A DNA stretch of 50,218 nucleotides from Paenibacillus camerounensis (GCF_000723885.1 NZ_CCDG010000063.1:1-50218); one strand, 5' to 3'; shown: positions 33,450 to 42,041, counted from the first letter of the stretch. Numbers and translations are program-made. The notes: a model not told the origin generated them from the letters alone.

Positions 33450-33653
33450 TTAGCCTCCCCCCACAAAATGTACGATCTCAATACGGTCTCCTTCGCCCAG
33501 CAGGATAGTATCGTATTCCTCTTTGGCAACAATTTCACCGTTCAGCTCCACAATAACCATTCTCTTGTTCCAAGCAGGCAGTTTAAGCAAATCAGCTACT
33601 GTCCGGCAGTTCTCTTTGTACGTTTCGGCTTTGCCGTTGACTATCAGATTCAT
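33450..33653 (-). CDS. thiS: Sulfur carrier protein ThiS
   Basis: A 67-residue ubiquitin-like carrier with C-terminal VGGG. The terminal Gly is adenylated by ThiF and then thiocarboxylated to give sulfur to ThiG. A very strong ribosome site AAGGAGGTGAG precedes the ATG. The gene overlaps the 3' end of tenI by 62 nt in another frame. Confidence 0.94.
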   Translation of the reverse strand: MNLIVNGKAETYKENCRTVADLLKLPAWNKRMVIVELNGEIVAKEEYDTILLGEGDRIEIVHFVGGG

Positions 33654-34290
33654 GCTCTCTCACCTCCTTCAGGGCCGCTTCCCTCACTGCGTTCCTGTAG
33701 GCCTGCGCAGCAGAGAGCGGGTCCGCCGCACCGCATATCCCGGACATTACCGCTATTCCTGCCGCACCTGTCTGCAGCACATGCGGCGCATTATGCGGCG
33801 TAATTCCTCCCAATGCAATAACCGGAGTCCCGGCGGCGGCAAGCACAGCCTCTTTCAGCTGAGTCAATCCGCGCGCTTTCAGGCCGGGCTTGCTGGTTGA
33901 GGGATACACATGTCCAAAAAGGCAATAGTCCGCCCCCTGGCTGGCTGCATCTATACTCTCCGAAGCGGAATGCACCGAGGAACCAAGCCGCAGGGCACAG
34001 CCCGCTGCCAGACGCGCAGCACCAGCAGACAGGCTGTGCCCTGCCAGCTGCACACCCGCTGCTCCAACAGCCATTGCTACGTCAAGCCGGTCATTGATGA
34101 TCAATTTGCAGGCCGGTACACCGGCATTCAGCAGAGTTAATGCCAGATGATACAGCTCATGCGCCGATAGCATCTTTTCGCGTAAATGAATATAGTCTAC
34201 CTGCGGATGAACAGCAGCTGCGAGTACAACGAACTCCTCTGCAGCAAGCTTTCCGTCCGAGAGCAGATGAATTTCTGCCAGCCTGTCCAC
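33592..34290 (-). CDS. tenI: Thiazole tautomerase TenI
   Basis: A 232-residue (beta/alpha)8 protein of the ThiE superfamily, TenI branch. It is predicted to aromatise the thiazole carboxylate intermediate by tautomerisation. TenI is preferred over ThiE because the sequences VDYIHLREK, SSVHSASES, ADYCLFGHVYPSTSKPG and VMSGI resemble B. subtilis TenI, and thiS and thiG follow directly. The start is uncertain. The GTG at 34290 is used, but AAGGGAGG directly overlaps it, and a CTG three codons later would be better spaced. The C-terminus runs 62 nt into thiS. It is the first gene after the TPP riboswitch. Confidence 0.82.
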   Translation of the reverse strand: MDRLAEIHLLSDGKLAAEEFVVLAAAVHPQVDYIHLREKMLSAHELYHLALTLLNAGVPACKLIINDRLDVAMAVGAAGVQLAGHSLSAGAARLAAGCALRLGSSVHSASESIDAASQGADYCLFGHVYPSTSKPGLKARGLTQLKEAVLAAAGTPVIALGGITPHNAPHVLQTGAAGIAVMSGICGAADPLSAAQAYRNAVREAALKEVREHESDSQRQSRNVQRELPDSS

Positions 34291-34324
34291 CTCCCTTTCC
34301 GTGTCTCGTCTGCACAAAAAAACG

Positions 34325-34355
34325 CAAAAAAACCGCCTCCAGGCGGGAGGCGGTT
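34325..34355 (-). terminator. Riboswitch-linked terminator before tenI
   Basis: A 10-bp stem AACCGCCTCC/GGAGGCGGTT (34331-34340 with 34346-34355) and a T7 tract, about 65 nt past the TPP aptamer and before tenI. It is the likely expression platform, ending transcription when TPP is bound. Confidence 0.85.
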
Positions 34356-34418
34356 AAACAGTATACAGAAAATAACAGCCGGATTTCCGGACCGTTGGCG
34401 CTGCAATACAATGTTCAT

Positions 34419-34503
34419 CCACTTCCCTACGCTGGTATAAACCAGATCAGGTTCAAAGGGTCCGAACCAAATGTTCGTCTCAGCCTTGCGGCACCCCTAG
34501 TGA
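34419..34503 (-). promoter_or_regulatory. TPP (thi-box) riboswitch
   Basis: On the minus strand the conserved thi-box parts occur in order: AGGGGTGCC, GGCTGAGA, ACCCTTTGAACCTGATCTGG and ACCAGCGTAGGGAAGT. Base pairing of GGGG with the later CCC-containing parts fits the known fold. The element controls the tenI-thiS-thiG-thiH operon by thiamine pyrophosphate level. Confidence 0.95.
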
Positions 34504-34530
34504 CAAAATCATATTCTGTTGCTGACTTCG

Positions 34531-34558
34531 TATATAGTAACACTATTTTGCATGAAAA
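34531..34558 (-). promoter_or_regulatory. Candidate promoter of the thiazole operon
   Basis: TTTTCA and TATATA with 16-bp spacing, just upstream of the riboswitch on the minus strand. Both hexamers match only four of six consensus positions. Confidence 0.4.
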
Positions 34559-34588
34559 ATCCAGGTTAAGCGGCAGAAAATTCTAAGG

Positions 34589-35458
34589 TCAGCCGTTAAT
34601 AATCTCTCCGCCGTTAACATGAATTACCTGGCCGCTGACATAGGATGAATCACTGGAAGCCAGATAGACATAGGCTGGTGCCAGCTCCTCCGGCTGTCCC
34701 GGACGCTGCATCGGCTGCGTGCCCCCGAACTCGCTGACTTTCTTCGCATCGAAGGTAGATGGGATCAGCGGGGTCCAGATCGGCCCGGGAGCCACAGCAT
34801 TAACCCGGATGCCTTGGTCCGCCAGATTCATCGACAGCGAGCGGGTGAAGCTGAGAATGGCCCCTTTGGTGGAAGAATAGTCCAGCAGCTGCGGATTACC
34901 GCGGTAGGCTGTAATCGAAGTCGTATTAATGATCGTCGAACCCTTTTTCAGATGCGGCATGGCTGCTTTGGTCAGATAGAACATTGAGAATATATTAGTA
35001 CGGAACGTCCGCTCCAGCTGTTCAGAGGTAATATCCTCAATCTTGTCCTGCGGATGCTGCTCGGCAGCATTATTAATCAGGATATCCAGCTTGCCGAGTC
35101 CTTCGACCGTCTTGTTGATCAGGTCCTGGCAGAAGGCTTCTACACCGATGTCACCGGCAATCAGGATACATTTGCGGCCCTCCTGCTCGACCTGGCGCTT
35201 CGTCTCCTCGGCGTCACTATGCTCATTCAGGTATGAAATTACGACATCTGCACCCTCTTTGGCAAAATGCACAGCTACCGCACGTCCGATTCCGCTGTCC
35301 CCTCCGGTAATAAGTGCTGCCTTGCCAAGCAGCTTGCCGGCTGCTTTATATTCTGAGGTCTCAAATTCCGGCAGCGGGTTCATCTCACTTTCAATTCCGG
35401 GCTGCTGGTTCTGCACCTGCGGAGGCAGGGTTTTCTTCGCTTGCTCTTGTTCTGGCAT
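34589..35458 (-). CDS. SDR-family oxidoreductase
   Basis: A 289-residue NAD(P)-dependent classical short-chain dehydrogenase. The cofactor motif TGGDSGIGR, the NNAAEQHPQ strand, the catalytic Ser in NTTSITAY and the YSSTKG Tyr-Lys pair are all present. An N-terminal Pro/Gln-rich extension (about 1-45) is characteristic of the general-stress/YhdF-like subgroup. GGAGAATGG precedes the ATG at 35458. The substrate is unknown. It is monocistronic. Confidence 0.88.
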   Translation of the reverse strand: MPEQEQAKKTLPPQVQNQQPGIESEMNPLPEFETSEYKAAGKLLGKAALITGGDSGIGRAVAVHFAKEGADVVISYLNEHSDAEETKRQVEQEGRKCILIAGDIGVEAFCQDLINKTVEGLGKLDILINNAAEQHPQDKIEDITSEQLERTFRTNIFSMFYLTKAAMPHLKKGSTIINTTSITAYRGNPQLLDYSSTKGAILSFTRSLSMNLADQGIRVNAVAPGPIWTPLIPSTFDAKKVSEFGGTQPMQRPGQPEELAPAYVYLASSDSSYVSGQVIHVNGGEIING

Positions 35459-35680
35459 GATCCATTCTCCTTTCGCTTTTGCACTTCTCGAAGTCATTCA
35501 TCGTTTTAGGATGGCTAAGGATTGCTGGTTTATGCGCTGATCTCAGGCACTGTAGGCTTACGCTATGTTACTTACCACAGTTAAAAGCCGGCCAAACAAA
35601 AAAATCAGTCGTTGCCGGCGTAAAGTGCGGATATAATGTATCAGGATGAAGAGGAGCTGGCATGAAGGAGGCAGAACAGG

Positions 35681-36106
35681 ATGACCAGAAATTCACGGAG
35701 CATTATCGTTGCCGTCAAAGGAATCATTGTGTTTCAGGGCCGGATTCTGATAGTCCGGAGAGCTGCAGCAGATGTAGTCGGAGCCGGAAGCTGGGAATGT
35801 CCGGGAGGAAAAATTGATTTCGGAGAAGGGCTGGAAGACGCACTGGAACGGGAGATCGCCGAAGAGACCGGACTCAGCGTTACGGTTGGAGCGGTTGCGT
35901 ATGCCGCTTCTTTTTTGACTGATCCCGGCAGACAGGTCATTATTATTACTTATCATTGCCAAAGCGAAAATAATATCGTCCTTCTCTCTGAGGAGCATGC
36001 TGACTACCAGTGGTGTACACGGTGCCAGCTTCAGCAGCTGCTGCCTCCGGGAATCCTCGCTGATTTCGAGCGGAGCGGTGTATTTGCTATGGAGGGGCTG
36101 TTGTAG
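35681..36106 (+). CDS. NUDIX hydrolase
   Basis: A 141-residue pyrophosphohydrolase with a complete Nudix box: G43-X5-E49-X7-R57-E58-X2-E61-E62-X-G64. It would cleave nucleoside diphosphates linked to another group. Specificity (8-oxo-dGTP sanitation or other) cannot be decided. An AAGGAGG site lies 10 nt before the ATG, and TATAAT at about 35632-35637 may be its -10. It is divergent from the SDR gene and has no operon partner. Confidence 0.9.
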   Translation: MTRNSRSIIVAVKGIIVFQGRILIVRRAAADVVGAGSWECPGGKIDFGEGLEDALEREIAEETGLSVTVGAVAYAASFLTDPGRQVIIITYHCQSENNIVLLSEEHADYQWCTRCQLQQLLPPGILADFERSGVFAMEGLL

Positions 36107-36126
36107 CACGTGATATCTATATCCCA

Positions 36127-36165
36127 AGAAGACCGCCCTCCTATTACTGAGGAGAGCGGTCTCTT
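36127..36165. terminator. Hairpin between NUDIX and membrane-protein genes
   Basis: GACCGC and CTCCT pair with AGGAG and GCGGTC around a 7-nt loop. T-rich sequence follows on the plus strand (CTCTTC), and A-rich on the other side. It probably serves both convergent genes. Confidence 0.65.
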
Positions 36166-36227
36166 CATGAAACAGCTTAAATAGCCCCGGCAGCCGCAGC
36201 CGCCGGGACTATCTCCCGATTCTTAAG

Positions 36228-36653
36228 TTAAATGATCCGTCTGTAGACCATGAAGAAGATCATGGCGATCAGGACAACCATCAGCAGCAGGCTCATCGTC
36301 CACAGCTTGGCTGTATAAGCCGATACATCACGGTTCTCGCGGATTCCCGCTGCAGCCAGACGCAGAGGCTTGCCCATAATGCCTCCGAGCGCAAACATAG
36401 CCAGAAGCAGCACAACAACAACAACCATCCATGCCACCGAATAATCACCCTGGCTCATCATGTAGCCGCCGGTCAGCAGCTGGATAACCAGTCCGTACTG
36501 GGCAAAGCGGTTAAAGCCGGTGACAGCACTAAGCGTCCCTTCTTTGGCCGGAGCAGACAGCTTCTGCGCCCCGCTTAGAATAAACGGCAATACCAGATAG
36601 AAGCCAAGCGCCAGAGTCCCGATCATATGTAGAAAATACAGAAAACGGTCCAT
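36228..36653 (-). CDS. Hypothetical four-helix membrane protein
   Basis: A 141-residue integral membrane protein with about four hydrophobic helices (near 5-25, 55-75, 76-92 and 115-135). It has an amphipathic N-terminus MDRFLYFLHMIG and a basic C-terminus YRRII. I do not recognise a catalytic motif or named family. A GAGGTAGAGG site precedes the ATG. It stands alone upstream of the NUDIX gene, convergent with it. It could be a small regulator or chaperone of membrane processes, but no function is assigned. Confidence 0.75.
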   Translation of the reverse strand: MDRFLYFLHMIGTLALGFYLVLPFILSGAQKLSAPAKEGTLSAVTGFNRFAQYGLVIQLLTGGYMMSQGDYSVAWMVVVVVLLLAMFALGGIMGKPLRLAAAGIRENRDVSAYTAKLWTMSLLLMVVLIAMIFFMVYRRII

Positions 36654-36778
36654 CCTCTACCTCCTCTATTAGTCGCTGTGATATATGTTACATACTAATT
36701 ATAACTGACTATGCGCTGCAAGAAAAGAAACCGCCTATTCTAAATGTATATTGAATCGTTTTTGTGATCCGGGCGGAA

Positions 36779-37720
36779 TCAGACATTGACAGCGGAAGTA
36801 ACCGCGCGAACGGAATCCGCTGACTGATCAAGAGCGGCCTTCTCCTCAACAGTAAGCTCCAGCTCATAGATTTTCTCAATACCATCCGCACCAAGCAGTG
36901 CAGGAATTCCCATGAACAGGTTGTCGTAGCCGTATTCACCTTCGAGCAGGGCAATTACCGGAATAATCCGTTTCTTGTCCTTGAGGATTGCTTCTGTCAT
37001 CTGCACAAGGGATGCCGCCGGTGCATAGTAAGCGCTGCCGTTGCCGAGCAGGCTCACAATCTCTCCGCCGCCTACGCGGGTGCGCTGTACGATCTCGGCA
37101 ATCCGCTCCTCCGGAATCAGCTTATCTACCGGAATACCGCCTACGCTGGAGTAGCGTACGAGCGGAACCATATCATCCCCGTGGCCGCCGAGCACAAAGC
37201 CGCGCACGTCCTCCACAGAAACATTAAGCTCCTGGGCAATAAAGGTGCAATAACGCGCCGTATCCAGCACCCCGGATTGTCCGATTACGCGGTTTTTGGG
37301 AAATTCAAGCGCATTGTAGGCCACGTAAGTCATCGCATCCACCGGATTGCTAAGGATGATAACAATCGATTCAGGAGCAACGCGCTTGATATTCTCGCAG
37401 ACCGATTTCACAATACCTGCATTGGTATTCACCAGATCATCCCGGCTCATTCCCGGCTTGCGGGCAATACCTGCTGTAATAATGACAATATCCGAATCTG
37501 CCGCATCATCGTAATTGGAGGTTCCAGTGATCTGGCTGTCGAACTTCTGGACCGGACCGGCCTCAAGCATGTCCAGCGCCTTGCCCTTTGTCGGATTCTC
37601 CAGCTGGGGGATATCGAGCAGCACGACGTTGCCGAGCTCCTTTTGGGCAAGCATAAGTGCCGTAGTAGCTCCGGTAAATCCGGCGCCTACAACAGTAATT
37701 TTATAACGTTTGATAGCCAC
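36779..37720 (-). CDS. mdh: Malate dehydrogenase
   Basis: A 313-residue NAD-dependent LDH-like malate dehydrogenase of the TCA cycle. The nucleotide-binding loop GAGFTGATTA, ITAGIARKPGMSRDDL and the catalytic His in VLGGHGDDMVPL are intact. The start is GTG with AGGAGG 8 nt upstream. It is third in the citZ-icd-mdh cluster. An intervening hairpin may reduce read-through from icd. Confidence 0.96.
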   Translation of the reverse strand: MAIKRYKITVVGAGFTGATTALMLAQKELGNVVLLDIPQLENPTKGKALDMLEAGPVQKFDSQITGTSNYDDAADSDIVIITAGIARKPGMSRDDLVNTNAGIVKSVCENIKRVAPESIVIILSNPVDAMTYVAYNALEFPKNRVIGQSGVLDTARYCTFIAQELNVSVEDVRGFVLGGHGDDMVPLVRYSSVGGIPVDKLIPEERIAEIVQRTRVGGGEIVSLLGNGSAYYAPAASLVQMTEAILKDKKRIIPVIALLEGEYGYDNLFMGIPALLGADGIEKIYELELTVEEKAALDQSADSVRAVTSAVNV

Positions 37721-37773
37721 AGGGGGACCTCCTGAATTTTAATTTAATTTTTATTTATAGTCCTTCTCGCACA

Positions 37774-37810
37774 AAACGGGCCTCGGAAGCATGCAGCTTC
37801 CTCCGGCCCG
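37774..37810 (-). terminator. Hairpin between icd and mdh
   Basis: A GC-rich stem (CGGGCC...GGAAGC with GCTTCC...GGCCCG) and loop TGCAT is followed by TTTTG on the minus strand. It lies between icd and mdh and could attenuate or partly terminate transcription into mdh. Confidence 0.6.
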
Positions 37811-37828
37811 AACATTATGGATTGCAGA

Positions 37829-39124
37829 TTACAGGTGTTTGATAATTTCGTCAGCAAAGGCTGAGCATTTCAGCTCTGTCGCGCCTTCCATCTGGCGGGC
37901 AAAGTCGTAAGTTACCGTCTTGTTGTTAATTGCAGTAGTCATGCCTTTGTAGATCAGGTCAGCCGCTTCCTGCCAGCCGAGATGTTCAAGCAGCATAACG
38001 CCAGATAGGATAACCGATCCCGGATTCACAACGTCCTTGTCAGCATACTTTGGAGCGGTTCCGTGAGTCGCCTCAAAAATCGCATGTCCTGTCACGTAGT
38101 TGATGTTCGCTCCAGGTGCGATGCCGATACCGCCGATCTGTGCAGCCAGTGCGTCAGACAGGTAGTCCCCGTTCAGATTCAGTGTAGCAATAACATCAAA
38201 GTCAGTCGGGCGGGTCAGGACCTGCTGCAGCGCGATGTCCGCGATAGCATCCTTGATGATAATTTTGCCGGCAGCTTCTGCTTCCTTCTGGGCCGCATTT
38301 GCTGCCGCTTCGCCGTCCTTCTCTTTAATTACATCATACTGGTTCCAGGTAAACACCTTGTCGCCGAACTCCTGTTCAGCCACTTCATATCCCCAGTTCT
38401 TAAATGCGCCCTCAGTAAATTTCATGATGTTGCCCTTATGCACCAGGGTAACGCTCTTGCGTCCGTGCTTGATTGCATACTCAACTGCAGCGCGCACAAG
38501 ACGCTTGGAACCTTCGGAGGATACAGGCTTGATACCGATACCGGAGGTCTCCGGGAAGCGGATTTTGTTAACACCCATTTCCTTCTGGAGGAACTCAATG
38601 ACTTTCTTCACCTCTTCAGAGCCTTCTTTATACTCGATGCCGGCATAAATATCCTCTGTATTCTCACGGAAAATAACCATATCCACAAGCTCAGGATGCT
38701 TAACCGGTGAAGGCACGCCGTCAAAATAACGTACCGGACGCAGGCACACGTACAAATCCAGCTCCTGGCGCAGCGCCACGTTCAGTGAGCGGATTCCCCC
38801 GCCAATCGGGGTTGTCAGCGGTCCCTTTATCGCTACGATATACTCACGGATTGCTTCCAGCGTATCATTCGGCAGCCATTCACCATATGTATTGAAGGCT
38901 TTCTCGCCGGCGAACACTTCGTACCAGGCAAGCTTTTTCTCCCCGCCGTATGCTTTATCTACAGCAGCGTCCAGCACTCGCTTGGATGCTTTCCAGATGT
39001 CGCGTCCTGTACCGTCTCCTTCGATAAAAGGAATAATTGGATTGGCAGGAACCACCAGCTTGCCATCTTCAATCGTAATTTGTTCGCCTTCTGTAGGCAG
39101 ATCGTACTTCTCGAGTTTCAACAT
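37829..39124 (-). CDS. icd: NADP-dependent isocitrate dehydrogenase
   Basis: A 431-residue TCA enzyme that oxidatively decarboxylates isocitrate to 2-oxoglutarate. The substrate-binding GGIRSLNVALRQELDLYVCLRP, FRENTEDIYAG and the metal site DVIATLNLNGDYLSDALA match bacterial NADP-Icd. AGGAGG lies 10 nt before the ATG. It lies between citZ and mdh as in B. subtilis, with a structured 163-bp gap after citZ. Confidence 0.96.
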   Translation of the reverse strand: MLKLEKYDLPTEGEQITIEDGKLVVPANPIIPFIEGDGTGRDIWKASKRVLDAAVDKAYGGEKKLAWYEVFAGEKAFNTYGEWLPNDTLEAIREYIVAIKGPLTTPIGGGIRSLNVALRQELDLYVCLRPVRYFDGVPSPVKHPELVDMVIFRENTEDIYAGIEYKEGSEEVKKVIEFLQKEMGVNKIRFPETSGIGIKPVSSEGSKRLVRAAVEYAIKHGRKSVTLVHKGNIMKFTEGAFKNWGYEVAEQEFGDKVFTWNQYDVIKEKDGEAAANAAQKEAEAAGKIIIKDAIADIALQQVLTRPTDFDVIATLNLNGDYLSDALAAQIGGIGIAPGANINYVTGHAIFEATHGTAPKYADKDVVNPGSVILSGVMLLEHLGWQEAADLIYKGMTTAINNKTVTYDFARQMEGATELKCSAFADEIIKHL

Positions 39125-39155
39125 TTGTGGGGATTCCTCCTAAAAAGTATAGTAG

Positions 39156-39211
39156 CGGCAGACGTCCTGAGGGAGCCTTCACCTGTAAGGCCTTACTAAA
39201 AACGTCTGCCG
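39156..39211 (-). other. Branched stem-loop between citZ and icd
   Basis: A 10-bp outer stem pairs CGGCAGACGT (39156-39165) with ACGTCTGCCG (39202-39211). Inside lies the perfect 12-bp palindrome GTAAGGCCTTAC (39185-39196). No T tract follows, so it may be an RNA processing or stability element that sets citZ and icd levels separately. Confidence 0.6.
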
Positions 39212-39287
39212 GGTTCACCGGTACTGCGTCGTCACTGTCACAGCTATAATTCTACTAAGGGGGGCTGCCGCCTGCAAGTCCCCTGAA

Positions 39288-40400
39288 TTATCTCTCGTCT
39301 ACCGGAACGTATTTCTGCTCCAGCATTCCCGTGTATTCGGCGCGCGGACGGATAATACGGTTATCCTCGTACTGCTCCAGAATATGCGCGGTCCAGCCCG
39401 AGGTCCGGCTAATGGCAAAGATCGGAGTGAACAGCTCGCGCTCAATGCCCAGCTGTGTGTACACGGAGGCCGAGTAGAAGTCCACATTCGGCTTCAGCCC
39501 TTTTTGCCCGGTGATCAGCTCCTCAATCTTAACGGACATATCGTAGAGCGTTGTATCATTCTGCATCGTTCCCAGCTCCTGGGACATCTTCATCAGGTGC
39601 TTGGCGCGCGGATCGCCGTTTTTGTATACGCGGTGTCCGAAGCCCATAATCTTCTCGCGCCGCTCCAGCTTACCGTTGATATACGGCTCAACCGCATCCA
39701 GACTGCCGATCTCCTCCAGCATCTTCATTACGGCTTCATTCGCACCGCCGTGCAGAGGGCCTTTGAGCGCGCCGATTGCCGAGGTTACACCGGAATAAAT
39801 ATCAGACAGCGTAGCCACAGTGACGCGGCTGGCAAAGGTGGATGCATTCAGCTCATGGTCGGCATGCAGGACAAGTGCTGCATCCAGCGCTTTAACGGAT
39901 ACAATATCCGGCTGTCTGCCCCATAGCATATAGAGGAAATTCTCGGCGATCGAGACGCCCTCCTTGGGAGCCACAGGCTCCAGACCCTTACGGATACGCG
40001 CCAGCGCGGCCACAATTGTCGGGACCTGCGCCTGCAGCTTAACTGCTTTTAATACATTGGCTTCACGGCTCATATCATCGGCGGCTTCATCGTACAGCGC
40101 AAGGCTGGATACGGCAGAACGCAGCGCGGCCATCGTGCTCGCTTCCTTGGGATAGAGCTTCATCTGGGCAATCACCTGCTCCGGGATAGGCGCAAAGGCG
40201 CTCAGATCACGCTGCAGGGTCTGCAGCTCCGGGGTTGTCGGCAGGTTACCGAACCACAGCAAATAAGCGGTCTCTTCAAAAGTCGCATTCACCGCAAGAT
40301 CATCAATATCGTAACCGCGGTAAGTGAGTACGCCGTCCACAATCGAACTGATCGAGGAGGTTGTGGCGACGATGCCTTCCAGGCCTTTAGTAGCTGTCAT
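39288..40400 (-). CDS. citZ: Citrate synthase
   Basis: A 370-residue enzyme condensing oxaloacetate and acetyl-CoA. LHGGANEAV, FGHRVYKNGDPR and the C-terminal PRAEYTG supply the conserved catalytic His and Asp region. The ATG at 40400 follows AAAGGAG; an in-frame extension 17 codons upstream is not expected. It is the first gene of citZ-icd-mdh. A SigA-type promoter and a cre-like site are upstream. In B. subtilis this gene is repressed by CcpA and CcpC. Confidence 0.95.
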   Translation of the reverse strand: MTATKGLEGIVATTSSISSIVDGVLTYRGYDIDDLAVNATFEETAYLLWFGNLPTTPELQTLQRDLSAFAPIPEQVIAQMKLYPKEASTMAALRSAVSSLALYDEAADDMSREANVLKAVKLQAQVPTIVAALARIRKGLEPVAPKEGVSIAENFLYMLWGRQPDIVSVKALDAALVLHADHELNASTFASRVTVATLSDIYSGVTSAIGALKGPLHGGANEAVMKMLEEIGSLDAVEPYINGKLERREKIMGFGHRVYKNGDPRAKHLMKMSQELGTMQNDTTLYDMSVKIEELITGQKGLKPNVDFYSASVYTQLGIERELFTPIFAISRTSGWTAHILEQYEDNRIIRPRAEYTGMLEQKYVPVDER

Positions 40401-40547
40401 AGTATATCTCTCCTTTGCCAACGAGGGTGTGCGAGCCGTTCCTGACATCATGAAAACATTTACAATTTGAAGGATAAAACATCACAAACCAGGCATTATT
40501 ACCCCTTCCGGGGATTGCAACTAACTTTCGAAACAGAACCTTTAATT

Positions 40548-40576
40548 ATCATACCGGATTTTGACGGTTATGTGAA
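40548..40576 (-). promoter_or_regulatory. SigA-type promoter of citZ
   Basis: -35 TTCACA (40571-40576) and -10 TATGAT (40548-40553), with 17-bp spacing on the minus strand, giving a leader of about 140 nt before citZ. Confidence 0.7.
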
Positions 40577-40651
40577 CAACGTGGGAGCTTTGTTCGGCAT
40601 CAAATGATTTTATCGGAGGGATAGAAAAAAACATTCCGCCTTCCCGTTTCA

Positions 40652-40665
40652 TGATAACGCTTTCA
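40652..40665. promoter_or_regulatory. cre-like CcpA operator
   Basis: TGATAACGCTTTCA fits every position of the cre consensus TGWNANCGNTNWCA. It lies between the divergent citZ and ytvI genes, about 76 bp upstream of the citZ -35 and directly before a TATAAT (40673-40678) on the ytvI side. Which gene it controls is open. Confidence 0.65.
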
Positions 40666-40798
40666 GTGTATATATAATACCCGTTTTTACTGTTCTGCGG
40701 CATTTAGCCATTTTTCATAGTCTGCGAATCTTACAGCTGAATATACATTAGACGAGCTGTTATTCGGCAGAAGCTCAGGCTGACAGGAGGGGTTGATA

Positions 40799-41914
40799 AT
40801 GGATTCTCCGCTGGTAAAAAAAATGCTGCGCGGCCTGTGGGTCGTGCTCGCCGGAGCCGGCCTGCTGCTGGCTGTATATGTACTGCTGCCGCTGATCTAT
40901 CCGCTGCTGGTTGCGTGGCTGCTTGCTTATCTTATCCACCCGCTGGTTCAGATCCTGAAAGGCTTCAAACTGCCGGGCTGGCTGGCTGTAGTGCTGTCGC
41001 TGCTCTTCTATATCGGCGGAACCGCACTCGTACTGACCGCCCTGATAACGCGGCTGGTCAAAGAGCTTATTGTACTTCTCCAGACCTTTGATCTGCATAC
41101 CGGCGAATGGCGGGAGCTGCTGCTGTCACTCAGCCGCAATGCCAGTATTCAGAATATTATTAACCAGATCAACCAGTTTTACCACGACAATCCCGGTTAT
41201 CACGCTACAATCGACAGTAATATTAACCGGACAACGGCGACTGTCGGCCAATTCGTAACGGAGCTGATTACCGGATTTTTTAATATGATCCTGAGACTGG
41301 TGTCGGCGCTGCCGAGCCTCGGTACAATTCTGGTTGTTATTGTACTGGCCGCATTTTTCCTCAGCACCGGGTGGGAACGCCATAATGCCAGGCTGACCAG
41401 CCTTCTTCCTGCTCCGCTGCTGCGTCCTGTGTCTAATATCTGGCAGGATCTGCGCAGAGCCCTGGTCGGTTATCTCCGGGCCCAGGCGGTACTGATCTCC
41501 GTTACTGCTGTTATTGTGATCATCGGCCTGCTGCTGCTCGGGGTCAATTCCGCCTTCGTAATCGGCCTGACCATCGGGCTAATTGATACTGTGCCTTATC
41601 TGGGAGTCGGCATCGTTATGCTGCCGTGGGCGCTGTACTCCTATATGACCGGAAATCTGGGACTGGCCGCCGGCCTGCTGGTGCTATACGGTATTATCCT
41701 CATTACCCGTCAGGTACTGGAGCCAAAGGTGCTGGCCAGCAGCATCGGGGTTGATCCGCTCTCCATGCTGATCGGCATGTTCGCCGGCCTGCAGCTGTTC
41801 GGCATGCCCGGCCTCCTGATCGGCCCGGTCGTACTGGTTGTGCTGGGTGCCTTCAGCCGAGCCGGTGTCTTCCGGGCACTGTACAGCTATATCGTGAGCG
41901 GCAAATTACATTAA
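40799..41914 (+). CDS. ytvI: Sporulation membrane protein YtvI (AI-2E transporter family)
   Basis: A 371-residue polytopic membrane protein of the AI-2E/PerM family with about eight hydrophobic segments. LLLPLIYPLLVAWLLAYLI lies near the N-terminus, and GLIDTVPYLGVGIVMLPW with ARG-rich cytoplasmic parts near the C-terminus. The ATG at 40799 follows GGAGGGG with 6-nt spacing; a TTG two codons upstream is an alternative. In B. subtilis ytvI is next to citZ and fxsA and is linked to sporulation. Here it is transcribed away from citZ. The transported compound is unknown. Confidence 0.88.
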   Translation: MDSPLVKKMLRGLWVVLAGAGLLLAVYVLLPLIYPLLVAWLLAYLIHPLVQILKGFKLPGWLAVVLSLLFYIGGTALVLTALITRLVKELIVLLQTFDLHTGEWRELLLSLSRNASIQNIINQINQFYHDNPGYHATIDSNINRTTATVGQFVTELITGFFNMILRLVSALPSLGTILVVIVLAAFFLSTGWERHNARLTSLLPAPLLRPVSNIWQDLRRALVGYLRAQAVLISVTAVIVIIGLLLLGVNSAFVIGLTIGLIDTVPYLGVGIVMLPWALYSYMTGNLGLAAGLLVLYGIILITRQVLEPKVLASSIGVDPLSMLIGMFAGLQLFGMPGLLIGPVVLVVLGAFSRAGVFRALYSYIVSGKLH

Positions 41915-41943
41915 CGAACGCCTTGCTTTGTCCGAAACAAGTG

Positions 41944-41983
41944 AAAACGGCTACGCCGTCCTTATGAGGACGGTATCCGTTTC
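41944..41983 (+). terminator. Hairpin after ytvI
   Basis: AAACGG/CCGTTT outer and GCCGTCCT/AGGACGG inner stems around TATG, 30 nt after ytvI. The T tract is short, so it is a moderate terminator. Confidence 0.6.
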
Positions 41984-42041
41984 AGCGAGAAAGATAAGTA
42001 ATATTTATTGCGTAAAGCATATAAATTCTTATTTTTTAAAC

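Noticed and set aside
33592..34290. Annotation as thiamine-phosphate synthase ThiE
   Set aside because: The superfamily is shared, but the His-containing SSVHS segment, FGHVYPSTSKPG and the neighbouring thiS/thiG fit TenI better.
40700..40798. SigE promoter upstream of ytvI
   Set aside because: TATACATT-like and TCATAGT-like sequences are present, but the spacing (about 19 bp) does not fit the SigE consensus.
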